From Actinomycetota bacterium (GTDB lineage Bacteria; Actinomycetota; CADDZG01; JAHWKV01), in NCBI GenBank assembly GCA_030447305.1, contig JAUJPC010000002.1:614142-667629 (forward strand): 53,488 bases of DNA, in the 5' to 3' direction. Shown in pieces: positions 1 through 7,264 of the stretch (position 1 is the first letter of the stretch; every line of letters starts with the position of its first letter). The notes beneath the pieces are model-generated. The model searched no databases. It was not told where the DNA came from and worked only from the letters and a program-made list of their open reading frames with translations. The translations under genes and the position numbers were made by a program.

Positions 1-96
1 CCCGCCTCCGCCCTTAGGGTTCTCAGGGCCCTTGGGCGTCGGTAGAGACCCGCCTCCGCCCTTAGGGTTCTCAGGGCCCTTGGGCGTCGGTAGAGA
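1..96. repeat. perfect 48-bp tandem repeat, two copies plus a degenerate third edge
   Basis: Positions 1-48 and 49-96 are identical. The unit length of 48 is divisible by three, and on the minus strand it encodes a repeating 16-residue Pro/Gly-rich peptide. The sequence from 97 on keeps only the first few bases of the unit. The array probably continues to the left of the window. Confidence 0.9.
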
Positions 97-135
97 CCCG
101 CCTTCGGTGTCGGGCTTCTGGGGGTCCTTTGTCAT
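1..135 (-). CDS. start of unknown gene with 16-residue tandem repeats (runs off the window)
   Basis: The start ATG overlaps the stop of the preceding methyltransferase gene as ATGA, so it is probably translationally coupled and belongs to the cox/methyltransferase operon. Only 45 codons are visible. After a short polar leader (MTKDPQKPDTEGG) the protein repeats a Pro/Gly/Lys-rich unit of 16 residues, SLPTPKGPENPKGGGG, twice without a mismatch. Such a segment is probably a flexible N-terminal linker and not a folded domain. The function cannot be told from the visible part. A displaced CO-dehydrogenase large subunit with an extended N-terminus is one possibility that the next bases to the left would settle. 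Confidence 0.6.
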   Translation of the reverse strand, partial: MTKDPQKPDTEGGSLPTPKGPENPKGGGGSLPTPKGPENPKGGGG

Positions 136-1103
136 AGCTGGAGCGCCTCTTCGGTTTCGGGATTTTCTGGGGTTGTCGCCGGTACTGATTCGGACTTCGA
201 CTCCGACCTCTTCACCGAAGTTCCGTTGGCCGGTTCCTGTGGCTTCTGCGCCGAGAGGATGCCGGAGATCCACAGGTTGCGGTTTCGGGCCCTCCACTGC
301 AGGCGGGCACTCACGATGTTACGGTGCAGGACATCACTCCGTAGCTTGACGAGCTTGCCCAGGTACGCTCCGGGGTAAAGCGCAACAGTCATGCCGTAGA
401 GCCGGCGCACCGAACGGATGATGTGAGGAGTGATGTCGTCCAGCCGGACATTTGCGAAGCCTGCCGCCTCTGCATCGGCAAGCACCTCGTTCTTCGTGGC
501 CAGGTCATCGATCGCCCAGCCTGCAAGCCACTCCCGGTACAGCGCCTCGTCTGCGGGGTGGTAGGGGCGGCGGGTCCGGAACCAATCTTCTATGACAAGG
601 CGGCCCCCCGGCTTCAGGAGTCGGAACATCTCCTTCATCCAGGCGCCCTTGTCCATGGCGTGGCAGAAGCTCTCCTGCGCCCACACGATGTCGAAGGACC
701 GGTCGGGGAAGGTTGTGGCGACGAAGTCCTGGACCTCGAAGGTGCACTGCGCTTCCAGGCCCCGCTCCTTGGCGTAGCGGCGGGCTCGCTCGAGCTCCTT
801 CTCGGAGAGGCTGATTCCCACCGTGTTGAGCCCAAAGGTGCGGGCCAGCCAGATGCAGCTTCCCCCCACGCCGCAACCGGCGTCAAGAACTCTCTCCCCC
901 GGCTTGGGGTTCACCCGAGCCGCTACCTGCTTGTTCATGTTCAAAAGCGATTCGGCGTGGTTGCGGATGTGGGGCTCCCAGTAGCCGAAGTGCTTGGCCA
1001 GCGTTGCCTGGTTCAGCCAGACGGCACGGTAGTCGAACCATGAGCCGTCGTAATACTCAACGATCTGCTTGCGTGTGGCTGCGTCGGTCTGCGCCCCCGC
1101 CAT
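132..1103 (-). CDS. SAM-dependent methyltransferase, second copy of a tandem pair
   Basis: A class I methyltransferase of about 323 residues. Motif I (VLDAGCGVGGS) binds S-adenosylmethionine, and a later LKPGGRLVIEDW marks the post-motif region typical of the sterol/tocopherol/phosphoethanolamine methyltransferase group (Methyltransf_11-like). The start at 1103 was chosen because it overlaps the stop of the upstream gene as TGATG; an upstream extension of the frame has no homology to its paralogue. It shares long identical blocks with the neighbouring methyltransferase (YYDGSWFDYR, KHFGYWEP, FDIVWAQESFCH, GRPYHPADE-like), so the pair arose by duplication. The substrate is unknown; a lipid, quinone or other small molecule is likelier than protein or DNA. 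It lies downstream of coxMS on the same strand. Confidence 0.82.
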   Translation of the reverse strand: MAGAQTDAATRKQIVEYYDGSWFDYRAVWLNQATLAKHFGYWEPHIRNHAESLLNMNKQVAARVNPKPGERVLDAGCGVGGSCIWLARTFGLNTVGISLSEKELERARRYAKERGLEAQCTFEVQDFVATTFPDRSFDIVWAQESFCHAMDKGAWMKEMFRLLKPGGRLVIEDWFRTRRPYHPADEALYREWLAGWAIDDLATKNEVLADAEAAGFANVRLDDITPHIIRSVRRLYGMTVALYPGAYLGKLVKLRSDVLHRNIVSARLQWRARNRNLWISGILSAQKPQEPANGTSVKRSESKSESVPATTPENPETEEALQL

Positions 1104-2038
1104 CAACTTGCCGGTACCGGCTCGGGCGTCGACTCGGGCTGGGCCGCCGCTCCTGGCACGGGTTCTGACATGACCGGTTTCTGCGCCACCACGATGCCGG
1201 CGATCCACAAACCGCGCACGTGGGCCCGCCATTGGCCGCGAGCAGCCCGAAGGTTGTTGTGCAGTACCTTGGTCCTCAGGCGCAGCCATCTCAGGAGGAA
1301 GGCTCCCGGATAAAGCATGGCGGTCACCAGGTAGAGGTGCCGGGCGGATCGCAGCATGTAGGGCGTAATGTCGTCGAATTGAAAATTCATGAGCCCGGCA
1401 TCGCTGCAGTAGTTGGAGATCTCCTCCCGGGTTGGGATGTCGGGGATGGCCCAGCAGCCGAGGAAGTGGTGGATGAGCTTCTCATCGGCGGGATGGTAGG
1501 GCCGGCCGGTTCGGTACCAGTCCTCGATGACCAGCCGGCCGCCGGGCTTGAGCACCCGACAAGCCTCTTTCACGAACTGGTCCTTGTGCGTGCTGTGGCA
1601 GAAGCTCTCCTGGGCCCACACGATGTCGAAGCTGTTGTCCGGAAAATTGGTGTTGATGTAATCCTGCTTGTCATAAGTGCACTGGCCTTCCAGGCCGCGC
1701 TTGCGGGTGTATCTGCGCGCGCGGTCAAGCTCCTTGTCCGAGACGGTGATGCCGACGGTGTCCACACCGTAGTTGCGGGCCAGCCACATCGATGATCCGC
1801 CCACGCCGCACCCGGCGTCCAGAACCCTCTGGCCGGGCTTGGGGTCCACCCGCAGGGCGGTCTGGCGGTTCATGTTGATTAGGGATTCGGCCTGTGATTT
1901 GGTATCCGGCTCCCAGTAGCCAAAGTGCTTTCCCAGGTTGTCTCCGTTCAGCCAGATCAACCGGTAGTCGAACCACGATCCGTCGTAGTAGTCGACGACC
2001 CATTGCTTGGTAGCAGAGTCGGTTTGGGTTTTGGCCAT
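1103..2038 (-). CDS. SAM-dependent methyltransferase, first copy of a tandem pair
   Basis: This 311-residue class I methyltransferase is a close paralogue of the next gene, to which it is coupled by a one-base TGATG overlap. Motif I is VLDAGCGVGGSS; the acidic helix-end and LKPGGRLVIEDW blocks are intact. The start at 2038 was preferred over one 57 bases upstream because GAGGAA lies about 8 bases before it and because the alignment with the paralogue begins here (TDSATKQ versus TDAATRK). Its C-terminal 20 residues are Pro/Ala/Glu-rich. A strong hairpin separates it from coxS, so expression may rest on read-through or on its own promoter. The substrate is not identifiable from sequence. Confidence 0.83.
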   Translation of the reverse strand: MAKTQTDSATKQWVVDYYDGSWFDYRLIWLNGDNLGKHFGYWEPDTKSQAESLINMNRQTALRVDPKPGQRVLDAGCGVGGSSMWLARNYGVDTVGITVSDKELDRARRYTRKRGLEGQCTYDKQDYINTNFPDNSFDIVWAQESFCHSTHKDQFVKEACRVLKPGGRLVIEDWYRTGRPYHPADEKLIHHFLGCWAIPDIPTREEISNYCSDAGLMNFQFDDITPYMLRSARHLYLVTAMLYPGAFLLRWLRLRTKVLHNNLRAARGQWRAHVRGLWIAGIVVAQKPVMSEPVPGAAAQPESTPEPVPAS

Positions 2039-2083
2039 GTTTCGAGGTTCCTCGGAGTGGGCGGTGATGGTGTCCAGGTAAAC

Positions 2084-2121
2084 ACTAACCCCCACCCTCT
2101 TAGGCGAAGGTGGGGGTTAGT
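2084..2121 (-). terminator. strong hairpin between coxS and the methyltransferase pair
   Basis: A perfect 13-bp inverted repeat (ACTAACCCCCACC with its complement) encloses a 12-base loop. It lies 14 bases after the coxS stop codon. On the minus strand it is followed by GTTTACC, so there is no proper T-run. It could be a partial terminator or an mRNA-stabilising stem that sets the ratio of cox to methyltransferase transcripts. Confidence 0.6.
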
Positions 2122-2134
2122 TGGTGAAGCGGTA

Positions 2135-2629
2135 CTACCTGCGGTAAGCGGCAGGCTCCGAGTTGATCTTGTGAGCTGCCCACTTCACGGACTTGACGAT
2201 GTTCTGGTAACCGGTGCAACGACAGAGGTTGCCGGAGATGGCCCAGCGGATCTCGTCCTCGGTCGGATTGGGGATCTCGTCCAGCAGCGCCTTGGAGACG
2301 AGCATCATGCCCGGAGTGCAGAAACCGCACTGCAGGCCGTGCTCCTCATGGAAGCCCTGCTGGACGGGGTGAAGCTCGGATGCCAGGGACATTCCCTCAA
2401 CCGTCATCACCTCGTGACCGTCCGCCATCACTGCAAAGTAGGTGCAGGACTTGATCGGCTGTCCGTCGAGCAGAACGGTGCAGCAGCCGCAGCTGGTGGT
2501 GTCGCAACCCAAGTGGGTTCCGGTTAGACCCAGCACTTCACGAAGGAAGTGGGTCAGGAGGAGCCGGGGCTCAATCTCCGTGGTGTAGGTCTCGCTGTTG
2601 ACGGTGACCGACACTTGCTTTACTTGCAC
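2135..2629 (-). CDS. coxS: CO dehydrogenase / molybdenum hydroxylase [2Fe-2S] small subunit
   Basis: A 164-residue iron-sulfur subunit of the xanthine-oxidase family. The N-terminal plant-type ferredoxin domain has the cluster cysteines in [10 protein letters not shown] and the distal cysteine in IKSC. The C-terminal helical domain has the second cluster motif in QCGFCTPGM and NLCRCTGY. It passes electrons from the molybdenum site to the FAD of CoxM. It follows coxM by 49 bases on the same strand, in the canonical M-S order, but the expected coxL does not follow. The protein could equally serve another molybdenum hydroxylase; assignment to CO oxidation rests on resemblance to CoxS/CoxM and on the CoxI/XdhC-type genes next door. 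Confidence 0.9.
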   Translation of the reverse strand: MQVKQVSVTVNSETYTTEIEPRLLLTHFLREVLGLTGTHLGCDTTSCGCCTVLLDGQPIKSCTYFAVMADGHEVMTVEGMSLASELHPVQQGFHEEHGLQCGFCTPGMMLVSKALLDEIPNPTEDEIRWAISGNLCRCTGYQNIVKSVKWAAHKINSEPAAYRR

Positions 2630-2678
2630 ATTGACCTCCTTGAGTTCCTGTGAGTTTTATTATCTCAGCGCCCGCTCT

Positions 2679-3545
2679 TTAGGCGGCTCGAAGTCCCGCT
2701 GCCGCGCTCAGCGCCCGCACGGTAAAGACACGGACGATCTCACGCTTGTATTCGGCGCTTCCGCGGTGGTCGCTTTTGGGGTCGCAGGCGCCGGCTGCCT
2801 GGCGTGCGGCCTCTTCGATGGTTCCCTGGTTCAGGCTGCTGCCCATGAGGACGGACTCGGCAGAGGTGGCCTTGATGTTGGCTGCCCCTACGCCGGTGAG
2901 GGCGATCCCCGCCTGGCTGATGGAGCCGCCGGTCCAGCCGATGGATACTGCGACGCCTGCGGTGGCGAAGTCCCCGACCTTGCGCTCGAGCTTGAGGTAC
3001 TTGCCGAAGCTGCGCTCACCCTGGTTCGGGATGCGTGCCTCGATGCCGATCTCGCCCGGGTTGAGACTGTTCTGGAAGGGACCGACGATGAACTGGTCAA
3101 CCGGGATCTCGCGCTGGCCTTCGGTGCTCCTGGCAATGACCGAACCGTTCATGGCCAGCATGACGGCACCCCAGTCGCCCTGCGGGTCGGCGTGGCACAG
3201 CGATCCCACAAGGGTTCCCCGGTTACGGACGATCGGGTCGGCAACCTGCGGCGCTGCGTCGGCTGCGCATTGGTAGCGGGCTTTCAGAAGGTCGGATCGG
3301 ACGAGGGTGCGGTAGCGGACGAGCGCCCCGACGCGAAGCCCCCCCCCTTCCTCGTTCATGTAGTCGAGACCCTGGATGCGGTTGATGTCTACGATGACGG
3401 CCGGGCTGGCGAAACGGAGCTTCATAAGAGGAATGAGGCTCATGCCGCCGGAGAGGACTTTGCACTCATCCCCGTACTGGGCAACGATCTGCAGAGCTTC
3501 CTCGATGGTGTCGGGTGCCACGTACTCGAACGGTGGGGGATACAT
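2679..3545 (-). CDS. coxM: CO dehydrogenase / molybdenum hydroxylase FAD subunit
   Basis: A 288-residue flavoprotein subunit of the molybdenum hydroxylase family, normal in length. The first FAD-binding loop is SGGMSLIPLMKLR and the second is RNRGTLVGSLCHADP. The family usually has TIGG at the second loop, so TLVG is a mild deviation. The C-terminal third matches the CO-dehydrogenase flavoprotein C-domain. The start has a perfect AGGAGG about 7 bases upstream. It would take electrons from CoxS and pass them to the quinone pool. The gene is divergent from the XdhC/CoxI genes across a 411-base region. Confidence 0.88.
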   Translation of the reverse strand: MYPPPFEYVAPDTIEEALQIVAQYGDECKVLSGGMSLIPLMKLRFASPAVIVDINRIQGLDYMNEEGGGLRVGALVRYRTLVRSDLLKARYQCAADAAPQVADPIVRNRGTLVGSLCHADPQGDWGAVMLAMNGSVIARSTEGQREIPVDQFIVGPFQNSLNPGEIGIEARIPNQGERSFGKYLKLERKVGDFATAGVAVSIGWTGGSISQAGIALTGVGAANIKATSAESVLMGSSLNQGTIEEAARQAAGACDPKSDHRGSAEYKREIVRVFTVRALSAAAGLRAA

Positions 3546-3956
3546 GCATTCCTCCTAGGTCTAACTACACGAAACCACTGGAACCACAAAACCAACAAAG
3601 GCCATCAACCAAATAGTTTGGGTATCCGTGAGGGACGATTGTCAGAACTGGCGGCGATCGCTTGTAGCTCACGCTTCGGGCGCCGGTTCTCCCTCGTGCT
3701 GTGATGCGTCCAAGAGAAGTTGGACCGCCGATAAATTTACCTACTGGCACGTACCAATGTCAAACGTCGGGGCGCCCCTCACGCGGCACCGGAGCCTATT
3801 TTCTCGACCCTAATAACATTGGGGGGTTGGCGCCCGGGGCGTCACGGGGAAATGTTTGCTGCTCCTTCAGCGTTGAGCATTTCAAAGACAAGCTTTTGTG
3901 GGGTCCGGCTTCCGAAGCATAAGGTTTCGGAGCCGGCATGGGGCCGGGAGGCAGAA
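3546..3956. promoter_or_regulatory. divergent intergenic region between coxM and the xdhC pair
   Basis: This 411-base stretch contains no convincing gene. Its central part (about 3700-3830) is AT-richer than the flanks and probably holds the two divergent promoters. Just before the xdhC start, an imperfect inverted repeat around 3905-3938 (CCGGCTTCCGAA facing TTCGGAGCCGG) could form a stem in the leader mRNA or bind a regulator. No known Moco-riboswitch consensus was recognised. Confidence 0.45.
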
Positions 3957-4271
3957 ATGTACGAAGTCTTGGACACGGTGGACCAGTGGTTGTCCGACGG
4001 CAAGAAAGTAGCAGTGGCGACGCTGATCGAAACCGAGCGGTCCGCCCCCCGCGATCCCGGTGCCGTTCTTGCCGTGTCCGACAAGATGGAGGTGGCCGGG
4101 TCCGTTTCCGGCGGCTGCGTCGAGCCGGCGGTGATCGAAAGGGCCATGGAGGTCATCGAATCCGGAGTCCCCGAGCGCATCACCCACGGCATCACAGACG
4201 AGGAGGCCTGCGCAGTGGGCCTCACCTGCGGCGGAACGGTCCACCTGTTCGTAGAGCGCCTCGACTACTGA
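3957..4271 (+). CDS. XdhC/CoxI family N-terminal-domain protein
   Basis: A 104-residue protein matching only the N-terminal domain of the XdhC/CoxI family (PF02625 type). The core motif SAPRDPGA is followed by GSVSGGCVEPAV, which carries a conserved cysteine, and by LTCGGTVHLF near the end. Members of the family help insert sulfurated Moco into molybdenum hydroxylases. GGGAGG lies 5 bases before the start chosen. The stop overlaps the start of the next gene (TGATG), so the two proteins are probably made in equal amounts and may form a complex. It is divergent from coxM, fitting a maturation role for that enzyme. Confidence 0.82.
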   Translation: MYEVLDTVDQWLSDGKKVAVATLIETERSAPRDPGAVLAVSDKMEVAGSVSGGCVEPAVIERAMEVIESGVPERITHGITDEEACAVGLTCGGTVHLFVERLDY

Positions 4272-5074
4272 TGGGCCAAATCTACGAGGCGCTAAAGCAC
4301 GCCATCCGCGAGAAGGATGCCGTTGCCCTGATCACCGAGGTTCAGGGGCCGAACCCGGGGGCTAAGGTGCTGGCGTCCGATGAACAGGTTGTGGGCAGCC
4401 TTGGGGACTCCAACCTGGACCGAGTTGCAACCGCCAAAGCGCTGGACATGCTGCAGCACGGAGCCATATCTACCGTCCACTATGGCCCGAGAGGGGAGGA
4501 GGAGGGGACCGAGGTCGAGCTTTTCATTCAGTCATTTGCTCCGCCGCCCCTGATGTACGTCTTCGGCGCGGTGAACCTCGCCTCTGCGGTAGTGCGCATC
4601 GGTAAGTTCCTGGGCTACCGGGTCACCGTCTGTGACGCGCGCAAGGTGTTCGCCACCAAGGAGAGGTTTCCGGAGGCCGACGAGATCGTGGTGCAGTGGC
4701 CCAACGAGTTCCTGGAGACCGCCAAGGTCGACCGCCGGACCGCCATCTGCATCCTGACCCACGACCCCAAATTTGACATCCCCCTGCTGCAGGTGGCGCT
4801 CAAGACCAAGGCCGGCTACATCGGGGCGATGGGAAGCCGGCGTACCCATCAAAAGCGGGTGGACAACCTGGTTGAGGCGGGGGTGAGCGACGAGGAGTTG
4901 GACCGCATCATGGCTCCCTTGGGCCTCGACATCGGCGCCTCGCAGCCCGAGGAGGTGGCCGTGGCCGTTGCGGCGCAGATCATCGCGAATCGCAACGGAC
5001 GTCCGGGCGGCTCGCTGAAGCACTCCGACGGACGGATTCACGCCAAGCCGGAGCCGGAGAAAGTTCCGGGCTAG
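4271..5074 (+). CDS. XdhC/CoxI family protein with C-terminal Rossmann domain
   Basis: A 267-residue protein with a degenerate XdhC N-domain (about residues 1-85; GPNPGAKVLAS, GSLGDSNLD) followed by the XdhC C-terminal Rossmann-like domain (YVFGAVNLASAVVRIGKFLG, then VTVCDAR, and GAMGSRRTHQKR). The equivalent of the conserved N-domain cysteine in GGC is missing here (GDS), whereas its coupled neighbour keeps it, so the two may be complementary. Likely role: molybdenum-hydroxylase cofactor loading or sulfuration. A terminator-like hairpin follows, so the two genes appear to form a bicistronic unit. Confidence 0.83.
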   Translation: MGQIYEALKHAIREKDAVALITEVQGPNPGAKVLASDEQVVGSLGDSNLDRVATAKALDMLQHGAISTVHYGPRGEEEGTEVELFIQSFAPPPLMYVFGAVNLASAVVRIGKFLGYRVTVCDARKVFATKERFPEADEIVVQWPNEFLETAKVDRRTAICILTHDPKFDIPLLQVALKTKAGYIGAMGSRRTHQKRVDNLVEAGVSDEELDRIMAPLGLDIGASQPEEVAVAVAAQIIANRNGRPGGSLKHSDGRIHAKPEPEKVPG

Positions 5075-5090
5075 AGCCCACAATGATGCA

Positions 5091-5125
5091 AAGGCCACCC
5101 TGGGAGGCCTTCTTCTTGCTTCTTG
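5091..5125 (+). terminator. rho-independent terminator-like hairpin after the xdhC pair
   Basis: AAGGCC faces GGCCTT, with CCC/GGG pairing inside and one A-A mismatch. A pyrimidine-rich TCTTCTT tail follows on the plus strand. It lies 17 bases after the xdhC stop and just before the 3' end of the convergent methyltransferase gene. Confidence 0.6.
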
Positions 5126-5129
5126 CGAA

Positions 5130-5957
5130 TCATTCTTCGGGTCCCCACCAAAGAGTCGCAATCTCGTGCTGGGGCGGCGATGCCGACCACATGCCGTCGT
5201 GCTCCGCCAGGCGCTCACCCAGTGCGCCGGCCAGCTCGTCGTCCTGCTCGGGCCACAGGCATAGACGCTTGCGGACGAAAGCTATGGCGTCGGCCCGGCT
5301 CGGGAAGCCGCTCAGAACGGGGGGCCCAGATGTCAGCTCATGTCTGACGTCGAATCCGAGCTCGGCTACGACCTGCACCGCGTCGGCGTAGGTGGGGCCC
5401 TTCGGCCGCTCCAAGCCGTGGAATCGCGTCCACAGGTCCGCCATCCACGCCAGCGGGTGCTCCGGGGTCATCTCGACCACCACTCGACTGACGGCTTTCG
5501 CAGACAGCGCGGTGACGAAGGGGACGAGGTCGGCAACGTTGTAAAAGACATGGTGGCATACGAGTACGTCTGCCGGGGCCACCTCGGGCGCCACCTCAGG
5601 CCACGTGCCGGCAACCGTCGCAGTGCGGACACCCGCCTTCGCCGCTGCCTCGCTGAACGAGCTCAACATGCTCTTGGAGGCGTCAACTCCCGTGATCAGG
5701 CGGGCCTTTCCAGCCAGGGGGAGACTGCCTGCCCCGCCGCCCACGCCGACGTCCAGCACCGTTCCTTTCTCCGGTAGCGCCTCGAGCGCTCGAAGATTGG
5801 CGGGGGATAGACCCCGGTTGACTGCTGAGGTCGCCCGGTTTGCAAACAGCTTGGTCGGGAATCCCCACGGGGACTCCGGCGCCGCCGCGACTATCTCATC
5901 GGGGATGGCCCAGGCGAGAAGATCTGACTTCCATCGCTCTGCGGCGTTTTCCACCAT
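5130..5957 (-). CDS. class I SAM-dependent methyltransferase
   Basis: A 275-residue protein with a Methyltransf_11/25-like core. Motif I is VLDVGVGGGAGSLPL (about residues 67-81), followed by ITGVDAS as motif II and CHHVFYNVADL around motif IV. It is not a close relative of the tandem pair at 0.1-2.0 kb. The start at 5957 was chosen because GGGAGGG lies 7 bases upstream; an ATG six bases earlier would be too close to it. The substrate is unknown. It sits between the XdhC genes and a set of small genes and is separated from the upstream gene by a terminator, so it probably has its own transcript. Confidence 0.8.
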   Translation of the reverse strand: MVENAAERWKSDLLAWAIPDEIVAAAPESPWGFPTKLFANRATSAVNRGLSPANLRALEALPEKGTVLDVGVGGGAGSLPLAGKARLITGVDASKSMLSSFSEAAAKAGVRTATVAGTWPEVAPEVAPADVLVCHHVFYNVADLVPFVTALSAKAVSRVVVEMTPEHPLAWMADLWTRFHGLERPKGPTYADAVQVVAELGFDVRHELTSGPPVLSGFPSRADAIAFVRKRLCLWPEQDDELAGALGERLAEHDGMWSASPPQHEIATLWWGPEE

Positions 5958-5976
5958 TGCCATCCCTCCCAAAAGA

Positions 5977-6007
5977 AAGATCCCGGCGCCTTGGGCGCCG
6001 GGATCTT
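5977..6007 (-). terminator. rho-independent terminator
   Basis: A perfect 14-bp stem (AAGATCCCGGCGCC and its complement) has a 3-base loop and is followed on the minus strand by TCTTTT. It ends the transcript of the upstream 151-residue hypothetical gene, 19 bases after its stop, and lies just before the ribosome-binding site of the next gene. Confidence 0.85.
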
Positions 6008-6025
6008 GTCGATTCTGTTGAAGGC

Positions 6026-6481
6026 TTACTCGCCGGGCTTGAGGTCCTTCAACGCGCCGCCCTTCCACACCACGCCGGTGGTGCGGGCCTTCTCGAAGGC
6101 GTCCAGATCCCGGTAGCCGAGCCTGGTCGCCATTTCCTGTGCCGTCTCGTCGGGTCGCTGCTCCGCTGGAGCGTCGGTGCCGTAACCCATAGGGGCGTCG
6201 CCTCCACGCTTGCGGGCGATGTCGCGCTCCTGCTGGGCCGGCTCCGCAACTGCTTGCGGCTCTGCGCTTCCCACCTCGGGATCGGCACGGCGCTCCTGGT
6301 GGGGAGGCCACGGCCCTGGAACCGGCTGGCCGGCGATCTTGAGGAAATCGGTGACTTCGGGCCAGGCCCACACCGAGTTGTCTCCACCGGGACGGTTCTG
6401 GTTGTTCTTGCCGGGTGCGTCCTGGATCAGCTCGTAGATCCGAGGGCTACCAGGACTTGCTTCAAAATCATCTTCGGCCAT
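6026..6481 (-). CDS. hypothetical acidic protein
   Basis: A 151-residue protein not recognised. It is soluble, acidic at the N-terminus and rich in Pro, Glu, Ala and Gln in the middle (about residues 60-95), probably disordered. The last 40 residues (TAQEMATRLGYRDLDAFEKA) look helical and may form a small domain. The start at 6481 has AAGGAG 6 bases upstream; a start 15 bases earlier lacks one. It ends in a strong terminator. No signal peptide or membrane segment is visible. Confidence 0.65.
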   Translation of the reverse strand: MAEDDFEASPGSPRIYELIQDAPGKNNQNRPGGDNSVWAWPEVTDFLKIAGQPVPGPWPPHQERRADPEVGSAEPQAVAEPAQQERDIARKRGGDAPMGYGTDAPAEQRPDETAQEMATRLGYRDLDAFEKARTTGVVWKGGALKDLKPGE

Positions 6482-6555
6482 TCCAACTCCTTTCAAAGCT
6501 TTATGGGCCTGGATACTGCTGACAACAAAAGACCGGAGATCAGCCTAGCACCACC

Positions 6556-7002
6556 CTATTTTGGTTGCTCGTGTGCTCCTCTTGGCGCGAGCGGTCCGGT
6601 CAGGCTGGAGGTGTAGTCGCCCTTCCAGGTTTCGTCCCACGCGTTGTCGTACTTCTCGTCGTTGCAGACGGGATTGTACTTGGCGATCAGCTCAACCTGA
6701 ATCTGCTTGAGGGTACCTTCCAGGGATTGCGAATCCGGAACGTGGTAGGAGGCTATGTGAAGCTTCCACGGGGACCCTGCTCTGGAAGCCCAGCAGCCCG
6801 CCGCCGGGTGCCTCTTGGGCAGGCCTGCCTTGGACAGGTCCATCGCATATCCCACATAGATGACCGAATAGGCCTCCGGCTTCCTAACCGGGTCGGCCTT
6901 GTACATGATGGCGTAGACGCCGGGCTTTTTGGGTGCGTTCCACCCGCCCAGAAGAAGTGGTCCTTCGAACGAGTACCCAGCGAGACTACCCAATCTGATC
7001 AT
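6556..7002 (-). CDS. GIY-YIG-like small protein
   Basis: A 148-residue protein. KKPGVYAIMYK and, about 15 residues later, YSVIYVGYAMDLSK resemble the paired GIY and YIG strands of GIY-YIG nucleases (here GVY and YVG). A conserved arginine and glutamate may be represented in the later RHPAAGC and QVELIAKYNPVCN segments. The family makes nicks or double-strand cuts, but small single-domain members are often of unknown role. AGGAGGG lies about 6 bases before the ATG. It is divergent from the Moco operon that starts at 7265. The nuclease fold is inferred from motif spacing only. Confidence 0.6.
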   Translation of the reverse strand: MIRLGSLAGYSFEGPLLLGGWNAPKKPGVYAIMYKADPVRKPEAYSVIYVGYAMDLSKAGLPKRHPAAGCWASRAGSPWKLHIASYHVPDSQSLEGTLKQIQVELIAKYNPVCNDEKYDNAWDETWKGDYTSSLTGPLAPRGAHEQPK

Positions 7003-7264
7003 GCATCCCTCCTAACGCCACGAGTTTCAGGTCTGAGACACGGCACCTCCAAGGACAACATGTGTATCTAGACCCTGTGGCGACCATGCGAAGCAAATAA
7101 CTCCAAGTTAATCTTAGACTCATCAAGGGGCTAGTTCATCCCACGAAAGGTTCTCCAATTCTAGGCCCCGCGGCGTGATACCTGTTGGGCGAAGCGAGGC
7201 CAAGCTCGGCCCGGGCAGAAGCCGATCTCGCAGGCGTCGGCCGACGGCAGGAAGAAGGTAAAGA

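Noticed and set aside
2598-3704. Long plus-strand open frame (368 codons) opposite coxM and its upstream region
   Set aside because: It is antisense to coxM, whose protein has clear FAD-domain motifs and a strong ribosome-binding site; the frame has no recognisable domain and is typical of high-GC shadow frames.
3546-3956. Moco riboswitch upstream of the xdhC genes
   Set aside because: Only a simple imperfect stem is visible; the multi-helix Moco consensus was not recognised, so no riboswitch is claimed.
7003-7264. Leader RNA before the mog-xdhC fusion
   Set aside because: GC-rich pairing is possible everywhere in this segment, and no conserved aptamer pattern was recognised.
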